Assembly: GCA_021464245.1 (NCBI GenBank)
Contig: JADCRB010000065.1
Coordinates: 174,042 to 238,041 of the forward strand
Length of the DNA: 64,000 nt
Source of the DNA: Carallia brachiata
Taxonomy: Eukaryota > Streptophyta > Magnoliopsida > Malpighiales > Rhizophoraceae
Direction of reading: 5' to 3'
The first letter of the stretch is position 1; each line of letters begins with the position of its first letter. The position numbers were made by a program, and so were the translations under genes. The notes under the pieces are model-generated. The model searched no databases, had not been told where the DNA came from, and was given only the letters and a program-made list of their open reading frames with translations. This document shows, one piece after another, positions 24,300 to 35,489 of the stretch.

Positions 24300-24740
24300 A
24301 TTTCATAGCCTATAGGCCATGAAATGGGCAACACCAATACAATTCTGGAGGGCAGGAATCCGGTACATCAGTAGCACTAAGGAAGAGAAAGATCGCCTTT
24401 GCAAGCAAAAAGGTGACTGCTTCATCGTTTGCATCAACTATCCTACCTAGCTGACGCTACAACAGGATCTCTCACTCGACTCTCTCGCCGAATGGAGACG
24501 TCGATTGTCCACTCCAACAAAAGTTGGGGGCAACGGTCAAATCCCTACCAAGCCTTTCCACTCCCAGTCTTCCAGGTTGGGGGTATAGTTCTTATCCAAT
24601 TGGATTAAAGCACCAATCCATCTACAGTCTCACTTTCAAATGAGACGAGGTCATATCGGGTTCAAGAAGTCTACACCAACAACGCTTACATACTGTCAGA
24701 GTAGGAAATACATCCCGACTTGGATCCATCAAGCGGTAAA
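24300..24740 (+). pseudogene. Gag-start / integrase-end junction left by a large internal deletion
   Basis: The stretch near 24420-24560 keeps words found at the start of element A gag (GCATCAACTA-CCTACC, CAACAGGATCTCTC, GGGGGCAAC). From about 24660 the DNA matches the end of element A integrase (CAACGCTTACAT-CTGTCAGA). The roughly 6 kb of gag-pol between those points in element A is absent. No open frame remains. Confidence 0.7.
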
Positions 24741-25450
24741 CTTTTAAAGTTTTACAATGCAAAAAAAAAGTGCAAAAAAAAAAGCACAAAAAAAGCCAAA
24801 AAAAGAGGAAAAAAAAAGAAGAAAAGCAAAAAAAATAAATAAATAAATGAAAAAAAGTGAAAAAGGAAAAAAAAATCGAAAAAAAATGTCTGAAACTTAT
24901 GGGTAGATCTCAAACCCCGACTCAAAACCCAACAAATCCAAATTCGAGCTCAAACTCGAGGTAAAACTCCCAAAGTCCCAATTCCAGCTCAAAATCCCAA
25001 ATCTAAATTTGGGGGCAGAACCCAAGCCTGAACCAAAATTTCAACTCAAAATCCAAAAGCCTAAATTTAAACTCGGGCTCAAAACCCAAATCCGAATTTG
25101 GGCTCAAATTCGGGTTCAAAACTCAAACCCAAATTTCAGCCTAAAGTTCCAAATTCAAATCCAGAGTCAGACTCTAATCCCAGATCCAAATTCCAACAAG
25201 CACCTAGTAAATTCAAACTCGGGCTCAAAACCCAAATCCGAATTTGGACTCAAATTCGAGTTTAAAACTCAAACCCAAATTTTAGCCTAAAGTTCCATAT
25301 CCAAATCTGGGGGCAAACTCTAAACCCAGATCCAAATTCCAACCAGCACCCAGTAAATTCAAACTTGGACTCAAAACTGAATCCAAATGTCGGCTTAAAG
25401 TTCAAATCCAGATTCGGGGGTAAAGCCTATATCCTGAATTAAAACCCAAG
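24740..25450 (+). repeat. Low-complexity A-rich and CCCAAATCC-type repeats
   Basis: An A-rich part (24760-24890) is followed by degenerate words such as CAAACCC, CCCAAATCC and GGGCTCAAA. A block at 25065-25190 recurs at 25205-25345. Element A has similar DNA after pol at 42920-43230. The translated 93-residue frame at 25009-25290 is repeat translation, not a gene. Confidence 0.6.
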
Positions 25451-25516
25451 TCAGCAGCTCATCAGCTCAATAACTTAGCAGTTCAATAGCTCAGAAGCTC
25501 AACAGCTCAGCAATTC

Positions 25517-26117
25517 AACACTCCTGCCTCGCACAAGTATAAAAGGCGATCAGCGACCAACAATCAACACTCCTGTCTCGCAAGTATAAAAGGCGACAGC
25601 ACAATTCAATACTCTTACCTCGCACGAGTATAAAAGGCGACAGCACAGTTCGATACTCCTGCCTCACACGAGTATAAAAGGCGATCAACTGAAGTACACT
25701 CCTGCCTCGCACGAGTATAAAAGGCGATCAACTAAAGTACACTCTTGCGTCGCACGAGTATAAAAGGCAATCAACTAAAGCACACTCCTGTCTCGTATGA
25801 GTATAAAAGGAGTATAAAAGGCGATACCACAGTCTAACACTCCTGCCTCGCACTAATATAAATAGCGACAGCACAGCCCAACACTCCTGCCTCGCACGAG
25901 TATAAAAGGCGATACCACAGTCCAATACTCTTGCCTCGTACGAGTATAAAAGGCGATAGAACAATGCAACACTCCTGTTTCGTACGAGCATGAAAGGCGA
26001 ACAGCTCACCAACAAGTCCAACACTCCTGCCTTGCACGAGTATAAAAGGCGATCAACTGAAGCACATCTCGTCCGAGTATAAAAGGCGAAACAGCAATAA
26101 CAACACAGACCCAGTCC
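25517..26117 (+). repeat. Minisatellite of about 13 units of ~44 bp, almost all with a TATAAA box
   Basis: Each unit reads approximately ACTCCTGCCTCGCACG, then AGTATAAAAGGCGA, then a more variable 12-20 bp. Units begin near 25519, 25566, 25609, 25653, 25696, 25740, 25783, 25839, 25883, 25926, 25969, 26022 and 26065. A perfect TATAAAAGG is kept in most units; one has a doubled GAGTATAAAAG, one reads TATAAATAG, and one is mutated to CATGAAAGG. The array runs into the single promoter-like segment found upstream of the homeobox ORF in both elements. Element A has only one such unit. Confidence 0.85.
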
Positions 26118-26160
26118 AAGACTCTTCGCCCGCATGAGTATAACTGTAAACGGCCCAAAA

Positions 26161-26167
26161 TATAAAA
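26161..26167 (+). promoter_or_regulatory. TATA box upstream of element B homeobox unit
   Basis: TATAAAA lies 95 bp before the ATG at 26256. In element A the same TATAAAA lies 96 bp before the ATG at 43363, in a conserved setting (GAACGGCCC-AAAA before, GCGA after). This spacing suits a plant core promoter with a short leader. Confidence 0.55.
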
Positions 26168-26255
26168 GCGATCGTGAGTTTGAGTCTAAGTCTTTACTTC
26201 AGTCTCGTTTCAGTCTTCCCTGCATATCAAACCTTTGCTCCTCTGCAGCAAAAAA

Positions 26256-26881
26256 ATGGAACCATCTGCAGAACAACAGGTTAAGGAAGAAGAAAGGTCA
26301 CCCAAAAAAAGATGGCACCCAACTATGGCGCAACTGTAAATTTTGGAGGAGTTCTTCTACAACGATAAAGGTATTGTCCCTAACTCATCACAGATTCTCC
26401 AACTTGTCTCACGACTGCGCCCGCTAGGGGCAGTCGAAGGAGAAAATGTATATTTTTGGTTTCAGAATCAGAGAAATAAGGAGAGAGCGGCGCTGAGAGA
26501 TGTTATTTCCAAAGCACAGCCTGCCGTTCCTACAGTAGATCTCATCGGTATAGCTTCACCCTCAAATGAAGTAGGCTCGAGTTCAACCACTACAATGGTC
26601 TCTCCACAATATATTGATCGAAGCTATAGCCTGTGGGATCATGCATACTGGTACTGGTACTCTTATGGAGTCAGCCAAGAGTTCGTTCTTCCTAAGTACT
26701 TAAGTCAATGAGAAGTTTTTATAGCAGAAAGAAATCATTCTAGCGAAACTTTGCCTCTCTTTCTAGAATATTTCGGCAGCATCAACCAGCCAGAAAGCTC
26801 CAGTGACGTCAACATCATCGGCCCACTGGACGAGGCCGGCTTGACTTGGAGCTGCGCCTCGGGCCCCGCCAGGACAACTGA
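26256..26881 (+). pseudogene. WUSCHEL-family homeobox gene captured by element B, with nonsense mutations
   Basis: The 456-bp frame from ATG 26256 to TGA 26709-26711 matches element A's homeobox ORF codon for codon with no indel. It is interrupted by one TAA at 26337-26339 where element A has CAA. The homeodomain is clear: RWHPT near the start, then RLRPLG, VEGENVYFWFQN. After the TGA, still in the same frame, comes a WUS-box-like TLPLFL (26748-26765). A one-base loss puts the EAR-type LDLELRL (26840-26860) in another frame, closing at TGA 26879-26881. WOX proteins are plant transcription factors controlling stem-cell and organ-founder fates. Here the gene is sense to the element, between the lost pol and the 3' LTR. 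Confidence 0.85.
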
Positions 26882-27061
26882 CGAAGATGAGGTGCAATGA
26901 CTTTCGCACCACACAGTAACAACTTCTACAGCACACGTAACGACTTTCATAACGCGTGTCAGCCGCTCTCTTTTGTCTCTTATACGGAAAAGGGACGTTG
27001 AGGACCCCACCAGATTCCACATATCCTTTTTTGACTTAAAAAAAAAGGGGGCCAAGTTTTG

Positions 27062-27070
27062 TATATATAT
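27062..27070 (+). promoter_or_regulatory. TATA-like site before the second cargo ORF, element B
   Basis: TATATATAT followed by CC lies 67 bp before the ATG at 27129. Element A has the same TATATATATCC 65 bp before its ATG at 44265, followed by similar leader words (CTCACCCC-TCAG). This suggests the second ORF has its own promoter. Confidence 0.45.
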
Positions 27071-27128
27071 CCTATGTGCCTAAGTCACAGAACTCACCCC
27101 TTCAGCTTTTCTTTCTCCCAGAAAAGAA

Positions 27129-27720
27129 ATGGCTACCTCCTACACTTTCTCTTGTAGGAAGTTCTTTGATCAAGAAGCTGATGGCGTATGAGCTAAAAAG
27201 AAAAGGAGTAATCCTTTTCGAGGGATTCCTAAAGCCCCTCGAAACTCAACCTCCAACGCCATCGGTGTCATGGAGTTTCAACCACTCTCCTTAGTTCACA
27301 TCTATCACAGCGAGCCAAGAAGTTGTGATCGTCCTCCTAGATCTACAGATGCGGCGACGAACAGAGAAATTTCAACTACTCTCCTTACGTCGAAGCAGAT
27401 TCGGGAATTATCACCATAGCCCGTCTCTCTGTGTGCAGGTCTTGAAGTTCCGTAGTGCTGGGTCTTCCTCATAGAAAGGTTCAGGTTATTTGTCTACTGC
27501 AGCATCCTCACCAGAGCTTTGGAAATTCATAGAACCTTTGCTAGCCTTTGCGAGCTATGGAAGTTCGACGTGATTTGGAGCTAGAATGTCAATTTCTATA
27601 TTGGCTGGACTGCTGACTTCCTTAGATCGCATCGGTTTCCTATTGCGATCCAACAACAGTCGAGTCGGAGTTAGAAGACTTCAACATTCAATGTTTATCT
27701 AAACATTCCAAACTTCAACC
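27129..27720 (+). pseudogene. Decayed copy of the second cargo ORF (unknown protein)
   Basis: It starts with ATG and shares with element A's ORF at 44265-44870 the segments KFFDQE, LLTS-Q, LTRALE and FASLCELWK. It has several stops and frameshifts; the first stop is about 20 codons in. I recognise no domain. It lies between the homeobox pseudogene and the polypurine tract. Confidence 0.65.
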
Positions 27721-27789
27721 TAGACTTCAGGATTCAGGTTGGACAACATCCCAAGGTTCTTCCTTACTAATCCTTGAAGTGGAGGCATT

Positions 27790-28604
27790 TGTAAACACAA
27801 AAAAAATCAAAAAAAAAAATTCAATGCATGCCCTACATGAAAGCAACAAGTGCATGCATATGAAAATGATGATTTCATTTGATTGCAAAATGTTAAAATC
27901 CAACCACCAAAGAGGACCCTTGCCATGTAAGATCCTACTCATGATGAATCATATGAAATTTTAATTTTCATTTGATTGCAAAATGTCAAAATTCAACCAC
28001 CAAAGAGGGCCTTGCCATGTATGATCCAAGTCATACAATTTTGGCATCCATCCTCCCCCAAAACCCTATAAACAAGCATCCCCTCAAAGCCTTTCAATCC
28101 ATCCCAAAAATATCCCATGCAAAGCAAAAAAACATCTCTTCTAAAGCTTTACATTCCTCTTCTTCTCTCTCCAAATATTTTGGGTGTATGCTCTCTAACT
28201 GCCACTGAGTTGGATCCGCTAGATCAAAAACTCATAATATTAAACATCTGTCTGAGATCAAGCCTTCTACGGCCCTCACCGGAGTCAATCCAATCCGAGT
28301 GGGATCAAACCTCCTACGGCCCTCACCGTAGTCCATCCAATCCGAGTGGGATCAAGCTTCCTATGGCCCTCACCAGAGTCCATCCAGTCCGAGTGGGATC
28401 AAACCTCTTACAACCCTCACTGGAATCCAATCAATTCGAGTGAGATCAAACCTTCCTAAGGCCCTCACCGGAGTTCAACTAATCTACTTGAGATCAAACC
28501 TCGGCCCTCAGTGGATTTTAAATTTACATGTTCATCTGTAATCTATATCTGTATTTTCGTAGTCTAATTGTTGTAGGCTCTAAACGTACGAGTCTCGTTT
28601 CACA
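27790..28604 (+). repeat. 3' LTR of element B
   Basis: It starts TGTAAAC right after the purine-rich GAAGTGGAGGCATT and ends TTTCACA. A TATA-like CTATAAACA lies near 28066. The first half holds a direct repeat of about 58 bp (27880-27937 and 27970-28028) around ATTGCAAAATGT and CAACCACCAAAGAG. The second half has about five of the 53-bp units seen in the 5' LTR. Confidence 0.8.
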
Positions 28605-30165
28605 CACCCTAAAATGATCTCATAAAATTTATTTCTTTTCTGTTTTTGGTTCACCCTATGCCGAAACATGGGTAACAGTTATTATCACATGTGTGAATAT
28701 CATAATTAAGTTTCCTTTCAAAAATAATATTTAACACCGCCATTACCCCATATCACGAATATTTAACACCATCAAAAATAATCGTTTAATCATAAGTTTG
28801 TGCACGTTCTACATTAATAATTTACAATCGAGTTCTTTGTGACACAACTCTTTTCAACGAAAAAGTTAGGTGTTTGGTAGGGCTATAAAAAAGTGTGTTT
28901 TGATATCTAAATTCGATAATTGCTGTAATCTTTAACAGCAGAACTGCGTTCTTCTTCATCAGTGCTTAGGTGATAAATATTTTTGTATGAGAGTTGATTA
29001 AATAGAGACTTAATGGTCAGACAATACTGATTAGTATTTATAAATATAATGGCTGATATATCTCTAATATTTTTTTTACTTGTTCCAAAAAAAAAAAAAG
29101 GAAAAAATATACCGAACATTTAACAGAGACAGTCATCTAGGTCCGAAAATATGCAATCAGCTAGAATCCTTATTTGTACAAAAATATACGACATAGTTTT
29201 CCTGGGCTCACATCACACATGTCAAAAACTTGCATCAACCTATAACGTCATTTTCCATCTCAATTTTATAATATCCCATAGGTAGAAAATTAAAGAACAA
29301 AAAAAGCTTACCAAAAAAAAAAGAACAAAAAAAAAAGGCTTTGTATGAACATTCCGATTCTGTTATTCTTTTCCCTTTTCTCCGTCCCATTTTTCTCCCT
29401 TCCTCGTTTTCCCGTCAACGGATGGCGTTGCGCGACTAGGGTCTAAATTGAACCGTTCTAAATACAACCTACACAGTGAAAGGAAGAGAATGGAAAAGGC
29501 ATTATATGAATATTCCTATACTTTTATTTTCCCTTTTCTTTTAAAATAGTAGTTGAATAGACAATCACTTTAAAATTAAAATATTTTGATAATAGTCATT
29601 TATATAATTATGTTAGAAAGTTAAAGTTCCTACCAACATATGTTTTTGTTAAGTTTCGAATCATTGGCATTACAAACAAAATTCATATAGGCCAGTCTAC
29701 TTGCCGACCAAGCCCAAACAGTAAAATTACACCCTAAACAGTAAAATTATATAATTCCCCCTTGTTTCTTGTCAACGGATGATGTTGAACGACAGGAGTC
29801 GAAATTGAACCGTTCTAACTACACCCTAAACAGTAAAATTATATTAAGTGCATATATCACGCACCATATAATTACTTACACTAGTCGTTTTGATTATAAG
29901 TTTACTTCAACATCTAATGAACACGTCAAACTAATTCTAGGCTGAATGTAAACCCACTTCGACCAAATTGGTTTAAATTGAAATGGTGCAAGGTTGGTCC
30001 AGGGACAATTGGCATTTATATAACTTCACAAAATAAAAGGAAAAAAAAAAAAGGAAGAGAACAATATTAAATCCAATTAGCCAGCGATTGAAAGCATCCC
30101 TTAGGACTTGAACCTAAACAAGGGAAGGGAGAAACGAGCTGTCTACCGAACTAAGTCATAACCTT
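28605..30165 (+). repeat. Large direct duplication, copy 1
   Basis: This 1.56-kb block and 30753-32333 share the same order of sequence at roughly 90 percent identity by eye, starting at CACCCTA-AATGATCTCATA. Each copy also contains an internal repeat around GTCAACGGAT-ATGTTG and AAATTGAACCGTTCTAA. The minus strand at 30093-30165 has Pol III-like motifs (GACTTAGTTCGGTAGA and GGTTCAAGTCC), so the right end may be a tRNA-derived SINE head. Element B's LTR abuts the left end. Confidence 0.7.
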
Positions 30166-30752
30166 GCTACTAAACCACCACTTCGGGTGGTAGATGTATA
30201 TTTGTCTTTATTCATCCAAAAGGTCCTCCGTGCATGGATTCAAAGAAAAAAGTCAGCCGAAGATTATTGTACCGAATGAGACATTAGCTTGAAAACGAAG
30301 GTACTCCCCATTCTAAATTTATGAGTAATAAACTTTATGAGTGACTGTTTAAAACTATTGTATATTTAATCTTATTATTTAATTGATAAAAATTGAAAAT
30401 CGTGATCTTTTATGTGGGAATGAACGTTATTGCCCGTTTTAACAATAGAAGCAGTGGTTGTTCATTATTGATCAGTAATGTAATCATTTTTGTATTATTT
30501 AAGAAGTGTTCTTTTAATGGAAACATGGATAAAGTTGCAAGAGATTTAAAGGAAAGAATGAAACCGTAGAGTTAGAGTTTAATCGAAAAACATATTAGAG
30601 CACTATGCATATTTTATCTTTTCATATATATATATATGTGTGTGTGTGGGGCAATAATTATATCATAATTATTATTTTAATGTCAAAATTTTTATATTAT
30701 AATATAATAATAAAATTTGCATATCACGTGGAATTAAAAATTAATTCTAGTC
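30166..30752. other. Spacer between duplicated blocks
   Basis: AT-rich, with a TATATATATATGTGTGTGTG microsatellite near 30625-30650. No gene seen and no counterpart to the right of copy 2. Confidence 0.5.
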
Positions 30753-32333
30753 CACCCTAGAATGATCTCATACAATTTATTTCTTTTCTGTTTTTGGTCC
30801 ACCCTACGCCCAAACATGCGTAACAGTCATTAACACACCTGTTAATACCATAGTGAAGTTTCCTTTCAAAATAATATTTAACACCGTCATTATCCCATAT
30901 CACGAATATTTAACACCATCAAAAATAACCGTTTAATACGTAAGTTCGTGCACGTTCTACGTTAATAATTTATAATCGAGTTCTTGCAGACACAATTATT
31001 TTTGACAAAAACAGTTAGGTGCTTGGTAGGAGTACAAAAGAGTGTGTTTTGAGATCTAAATTTAATAATCACTGTAATTTTTAATGACAGAACTGTGTTC
31101 GTCTCTATCAGCGTTTAGGTGATAAATCATTCCGTATGAGAGTTAATTAAATATAGATTCAATGGTCAGATAATACCGATTATAATTTATAAATATAATA
31201 ACTGATATATTTGTAATATATTTTTTTACTTGTTTCAAAAAAAAAGAAAAAAAGGAAAAAATATCTCGAACATTTAACCGTGACGGTGATGCAGGTCTGA
31301 AAATATGCAATCAGCTAGAATCCTTGTTTGTACAAAAATATACGACATATTTTTTCTGGGGCTCACATCACACGTGTCAAAAACTTGCAGCAACCTATAA
31401 CGTCATTTTCCATCTCAATTTTATACTATTCCATAGGTAGAAAATTAAAGAAAAGAAAAAAAAAAGCTTTGTATGGCCATTCCGATTCTATCATTCTTTT
31501 CCCTTTTCTCAGTCCCATTTTTCCCCCTTCCTCGTTTTCCCGTCAACGGATGGCGTTGCACGACTAGGGTCTAAATTGAACCGTTCTAAATACAACCTAC
31601 ACAGTGAAAGGAAGAGAATGGGAAAGGCTTTATATGAATATTCCTATACTTTTATTTTCCCTTTTATTTTTTTTTTAAATAGTAATTGAATGGACAATCA
31701 CTTCAAAATCAAAAATATTTTAACAATAATTATTTATATAATTATGTTAAAAAATTAAAATCCCTCCCAACATATATCTTCCTTTAGTTTCGAATCATTG
31801 ACATTGCAAACAAAATTTATAAAGGCCAGTCTACTTACCGACCAAGCCAAACCCTCGTTGCTATACTTTTCTATTCTAGACTTTCTAGTTCTATCATTTT
31901 CTCTCTTTTTGTCTATCCCATTTTTCCCCCCTTGTTTTCTTGTCAACGGATAATGTTGAACGACTGGAGTCGAAATTGAACCGTTCTAAGTACACCCTGA
32001 ACTATATTAAGCGCATATTTCACGGACACATGTAATTACTTACACTAGTCGTTTTGATTATAAGTTTACTTCAACATCTAATGAACACGTCAAACTAATT
32101 CTAGGCTAAATGTAAACCCAGTTCGACCAAATTGGTTTAAATAGAAAAGGTGCAAGGTTGGTCCAGGGACAATAGGCAATTATATAACTTCACAAAATAA
32201 AAGAAAATAAACAAAGGAAGAGAACAATATTAAATCCATTGAATTAGCCAGCGGTTGAAAGCATCTCTTAGGACTTGAACCTAAACAAGGGAAGGGGGGA
32301 AACGAGCTGCCCACCGAACTAAGCCATAACCTT
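30753..32333 (+). repeat. Large direct duplication, copy 2
   Basis: This is the partner of 28605-30165, with the same internal order, including the two GTCAACGGAT-containing segments and the Pol III-like motifs at the right end (minus strand 32262-32333). The offset between equivalent points changes only from about 2,148 to 2,168 bp, so the copies differ by small indels. Short frames inside it do not match any family. Confidence 0.7.
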
Positions 32334-32892
32334 AATTTTCTTTTTTTTATCTATAGTATAATAATGTATTAAAATTTGATCAAAACAATAATAACGTATT
32401 AAAAAAATCCCGGGGTAGTTATATCTCTTTGTGTTGGTGGATTCTTCAATTATGGATCTAATCTATTGTAAAAAAAAAAGTAAACATCACAAGATTCACG
32501 CGCAAATCCCGGGGCCCGGATGTACGGCACCGTTTCCAACCCTACCCTACCGTGATCATCCACGTTTTTATTATTGCGCATTTATTTGTATTATTGTATA
32601 CTCTTCAAATTGTAATTTTTTTTGTCAAAAATTGTACTTTATTTTAAAATTAGGTATAATTACATGGACGCACAATTTAAAAAATAAAAATAAATGCACT
32701 ATGATTTTATATAATATTTTATATTCACGGAGAATTTTTTTATAAAACATATAAATTTTTTTTTTGTAAATTTATAGGCATTTTATTTTATTTATATATA
32801 TGTATATACGTATGTACACATATAGCCTACAGACAATTATCTGTCAAGTATAGGTTATTGGTTCAAACGTAAAATCTAGTATTCACAGTCTA
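32334..32892. other. AT-rich stretch, nothing recognised
   Basis: It contains A/T runs and a short TATATATGTATATACGTATG tract near 32793-32815. I see no gene or element. Confidence 0.5.
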
Positions 32893-33627
32893 AGGGTCTG
32901 TTTGGCTTACCTGTCCAATATTGTTGTTGCTGGTTATTGTTACTGATTACTACTACTGATTGTTGTTGTCTATTGTTGATTACTTAAAAAATTAATGAAA
33001 TGTTTAGTTAATTGTGTACTAACTATTGTTGTTAAATAACAAAATGACTGATTTGAACATTTAATTTATATTAATATATATATATTAACAAAATTATCTT
33101 CATATTTATGATTTTTATTTTTAGAATAAATATTTTATAAAAATATTAAGAATTTTCTCACTTAATTATTATTTTTACAAAAAATATTAATGTTTACTAG
33201 ATAATAAAAAATATAATGTTTGAAGTATTTTTTTAAATATCAATATTAATGAAAATTTGAAGTAAAAAAATATTTATAAATTATTAAAAAATAAAAGGGT
33301 TACGTTTATATAAATATTGATGAAATTTAATAATTACTAACAAATCATATTCAAGCGGTAAATAAAAATTTTATGAATTATATAAATATTATTTGAAGGT
33401 ATTTTAGTTTATATAAATTATTATTATTATTAAAAATTAAAAAATAACTCAAAAAATAACAATAAATAATTTTGAGTTACTTTTCAATTAGTTGCTTTTA
33501 ATATATCATATAAAAAAATAAGTAAAATCAAATAACAGTTCAAAAAAATAACTTAAATACTCTTCTCCTTATTTTTTAAAAAATAAAATATAAATATATT
33601 TTTTTTAAAAACTAATCCAAATACCCT
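32893..33627. mobile_element. hAT-like MITE, copy 1
   Basis: It starts AGGGTCTGTTTGG and ends CCAAATACCCT, imperfect inverted ends of a kind common in plant hAT-derived MITEs. The next 80 bp are rich in TTGTTGTTGCTG/GATTACTAC words and the core is AT-rich and noncoding. A second copy is at 50600-51350 and a diverged fragment at about 14121-14440. I could not find a convincing 8-bp target duplication. Confidence 0.65.
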
Positions 33628-35484
33628 CTGACTCATAATTGATTCAGACAGAGACAAAAATTTATATGCGTCAGAGATTGCAAGAGGATTTTTTGTAGTT
33701 AAAAAAAAAAAGGCAAAAGTGAAAGGCATCAAATGATCGGAGGACACCTTTTCTTAATCTTACGTGTTTGTCTCGTTGCCCTTTTAAGATTTTGTGACGC
33801 AGAGAAATCCGATTCTCAGATTCACCAAATCTCTATGCTAATTTCTTTTTTTGTTTTTTGGATTAAAAAAATAAGGAAAAGAGGCCCCATGACAATGAAG
33901 TTCAAATCATAGAAAACTGGACGGCAGACATCATTGCCGGGTCAAGGTCTCTATATTGTTATGTGGCACAAGGGGCTAATGACAACTTCGTTTCGGTTTC
34001 CCTTTCGCATGCAACAGGCATTGCTTCTCATCTTCCAGCTCGAGACATTTGCAACTTGAGCCAAATAATTTTTTTTTTTTTTATCGTATGTAGTAGAGGA
34101 GTCATAACCATATTATTATGAGGAGGAAGGGTGAGACTAGCGAGAGATCGAAGTCTTGTTAAGTGCAATAGGGCACTTCCTCTTAGCTACTCAGCTAATA
34201 CCGAATTCTCACTTTTGCCAAATAGTAGTATAGCAGGTTAGGTAAGTACAATATTTTAGGAAGACTTGAACCTCCTCTCCTATTATGAATGAAAATACAG
34301 TGATGCAATACAATACGTATTGCCACAGCCATTCAACAGTTTTGAATTGAAGGATTGTCCAATATTCGTGAACAACTTCGACCTCCCGACGGCTGCTCAG
34401 CTCTTCAAACTACATGCCTAAGACCCACGCAATAATTGTGGTTGCTAATGCACTATTTAATTTGAAGGTTTTAAGTTCCTTCAGTAAAAGTCCATGAGTC
34501 TTTTACGTGCGAATTTATTTTTTCTTTTATCGGTCGGCACTAGAATAGAAATCTTGATAGATACAAAAGATAAAATTTTCTTCTAATTTGAAGAACTTCT
34601 TATAACTATTTTTTTTTAATCTAAATCTTGGAATCGTCCTTGTTTATAATAAAAAAAATAAATTGAGAATGCTATGAACTCTAATTATATACTATAACCA
34701 AAACTCTAGTTATTCTAGTACTAAATCACGGTTATTGACTAATGTACAAGTTTATAAGGTTGAAATTTTGTTCTTTTTGATACCTTTTCGCGTGTCTTTA
34801 AGAACGCGCGTAAGAGTTGGGCATGGTGATGGCTAGACGTGTTGGGATCCTAAGGGAGATGGCGATACGTTGAAACGAAATGAGGAAGACACGGGCAGCA
34901 CCCGTTCTTTGGTCTTTAAAATTCAACATAGAAATAGAATAGAATTGAAAGAGATGAATTAGTCAATAACCGCGTTGAAACGAAATGAAGACACGTTGGG
35001 ACCCTTGTCAAAACAAACAAACAAAAAAAAGGATTGAGGATTTGTGAGGAAAAGAATTGAGAGAGAATGAATTAAAATTATTTTTTGAGTTTGGATTAAA
35101 ATGAAGAAAGAAAAAAAATTTCAATGAGAAGAGAAACAAAGTTTTTTGGTCCACAAATTTTTAAGTTGTACCATAATTTACAATTGATTTAATTTTAAAA
35201 TAGTAAAAAACCCTTGTAGAAAAATGTTGGAAAATTCAAGAAAAAAAAGTTTTAAGGGTAAAACGATCATTTAGTATACATAACTTTTCTTTCATTCCAC
35301 TTTCTTACTGTATCTAAATAATAATTTACTTTCTTTTAATTTTTTTCTCACCTTATTCTAACATATTCAGACGATAATTGGTTTTCTTTCCAATCTCTTT
35401 CACACTACTTTTTTTCTTACCACTCTCATCTTTTTTCACTTTAAATCCAAACACACATTAATCTTGGTGTTGCAGAGTGAGACA
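33628..35484. other. AT-rich gene-poor stretch left of element A
   Basis: No gene or repeat boundary is clear. Near 34800-34995 two short segments repeat the words GACACG, ACGTTG-GA and AAACGAAATGA. The stretch ends in CTATG, the target duplication of element A. Confidence 0.5.
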
Positions 35485-35489
35485 CTATG

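Larger units (their letters stand above)
23578..28604 (+). mobile_element. Element B: non-autonomous Tat-type LTR retrotransposon carrying homeobox cargo
   Basis: Two related LTR regions (23578-24212 and 27790-28604) flank an internal region. It begins with a primer-binding-like TGGAACGCTCGATAGGAC and ends with the purine-rich GAAGTGGAGGCATT before TGTAAAC, both matching element A. Almost all gag-pol is gone: a short gag-start remnant (about 24400-24560) is followed directly by DNA matching the last codons of integrase (near 24660-24730). After that come low-complexity DNA, a TATA-bearing minisatellite, a homeobox pseudogene and a decayed copy of element A's last ORF, in the same order as in element A. 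The 5' LTR is left-truncated, so no target duplication can be read. Confidence 0.85.

Noticed and set aside
25009..25290. 93-residue Lys/Pro/Gln-rich ORF
   Set aside because: Low-complexity CCCAAATCC repeats; the same DNA in element A is not open in this frame.
25517..26117. Regularly spaced repeats resembling a CRISPR array
   Set aside because: The whole ~44-bp unit is repeated, with no unique spacers, and it lies inside a plant LTR retrotransposon.
25515..26135. Minus-strand Cys/Leu-rich ORFs with a repeated RLLYS motif
   Set aside because: They are translations of the 44-bp TATA minisatellite; the repeats vary as DNA units, not as codons.
30093..30165. Minus-strand tRNA gene
   Set aside because: Box A and B-like motifs are present, but acceptor and anticodon stems do not pair convincingly; a tRNA-derived SINE head is more likely.
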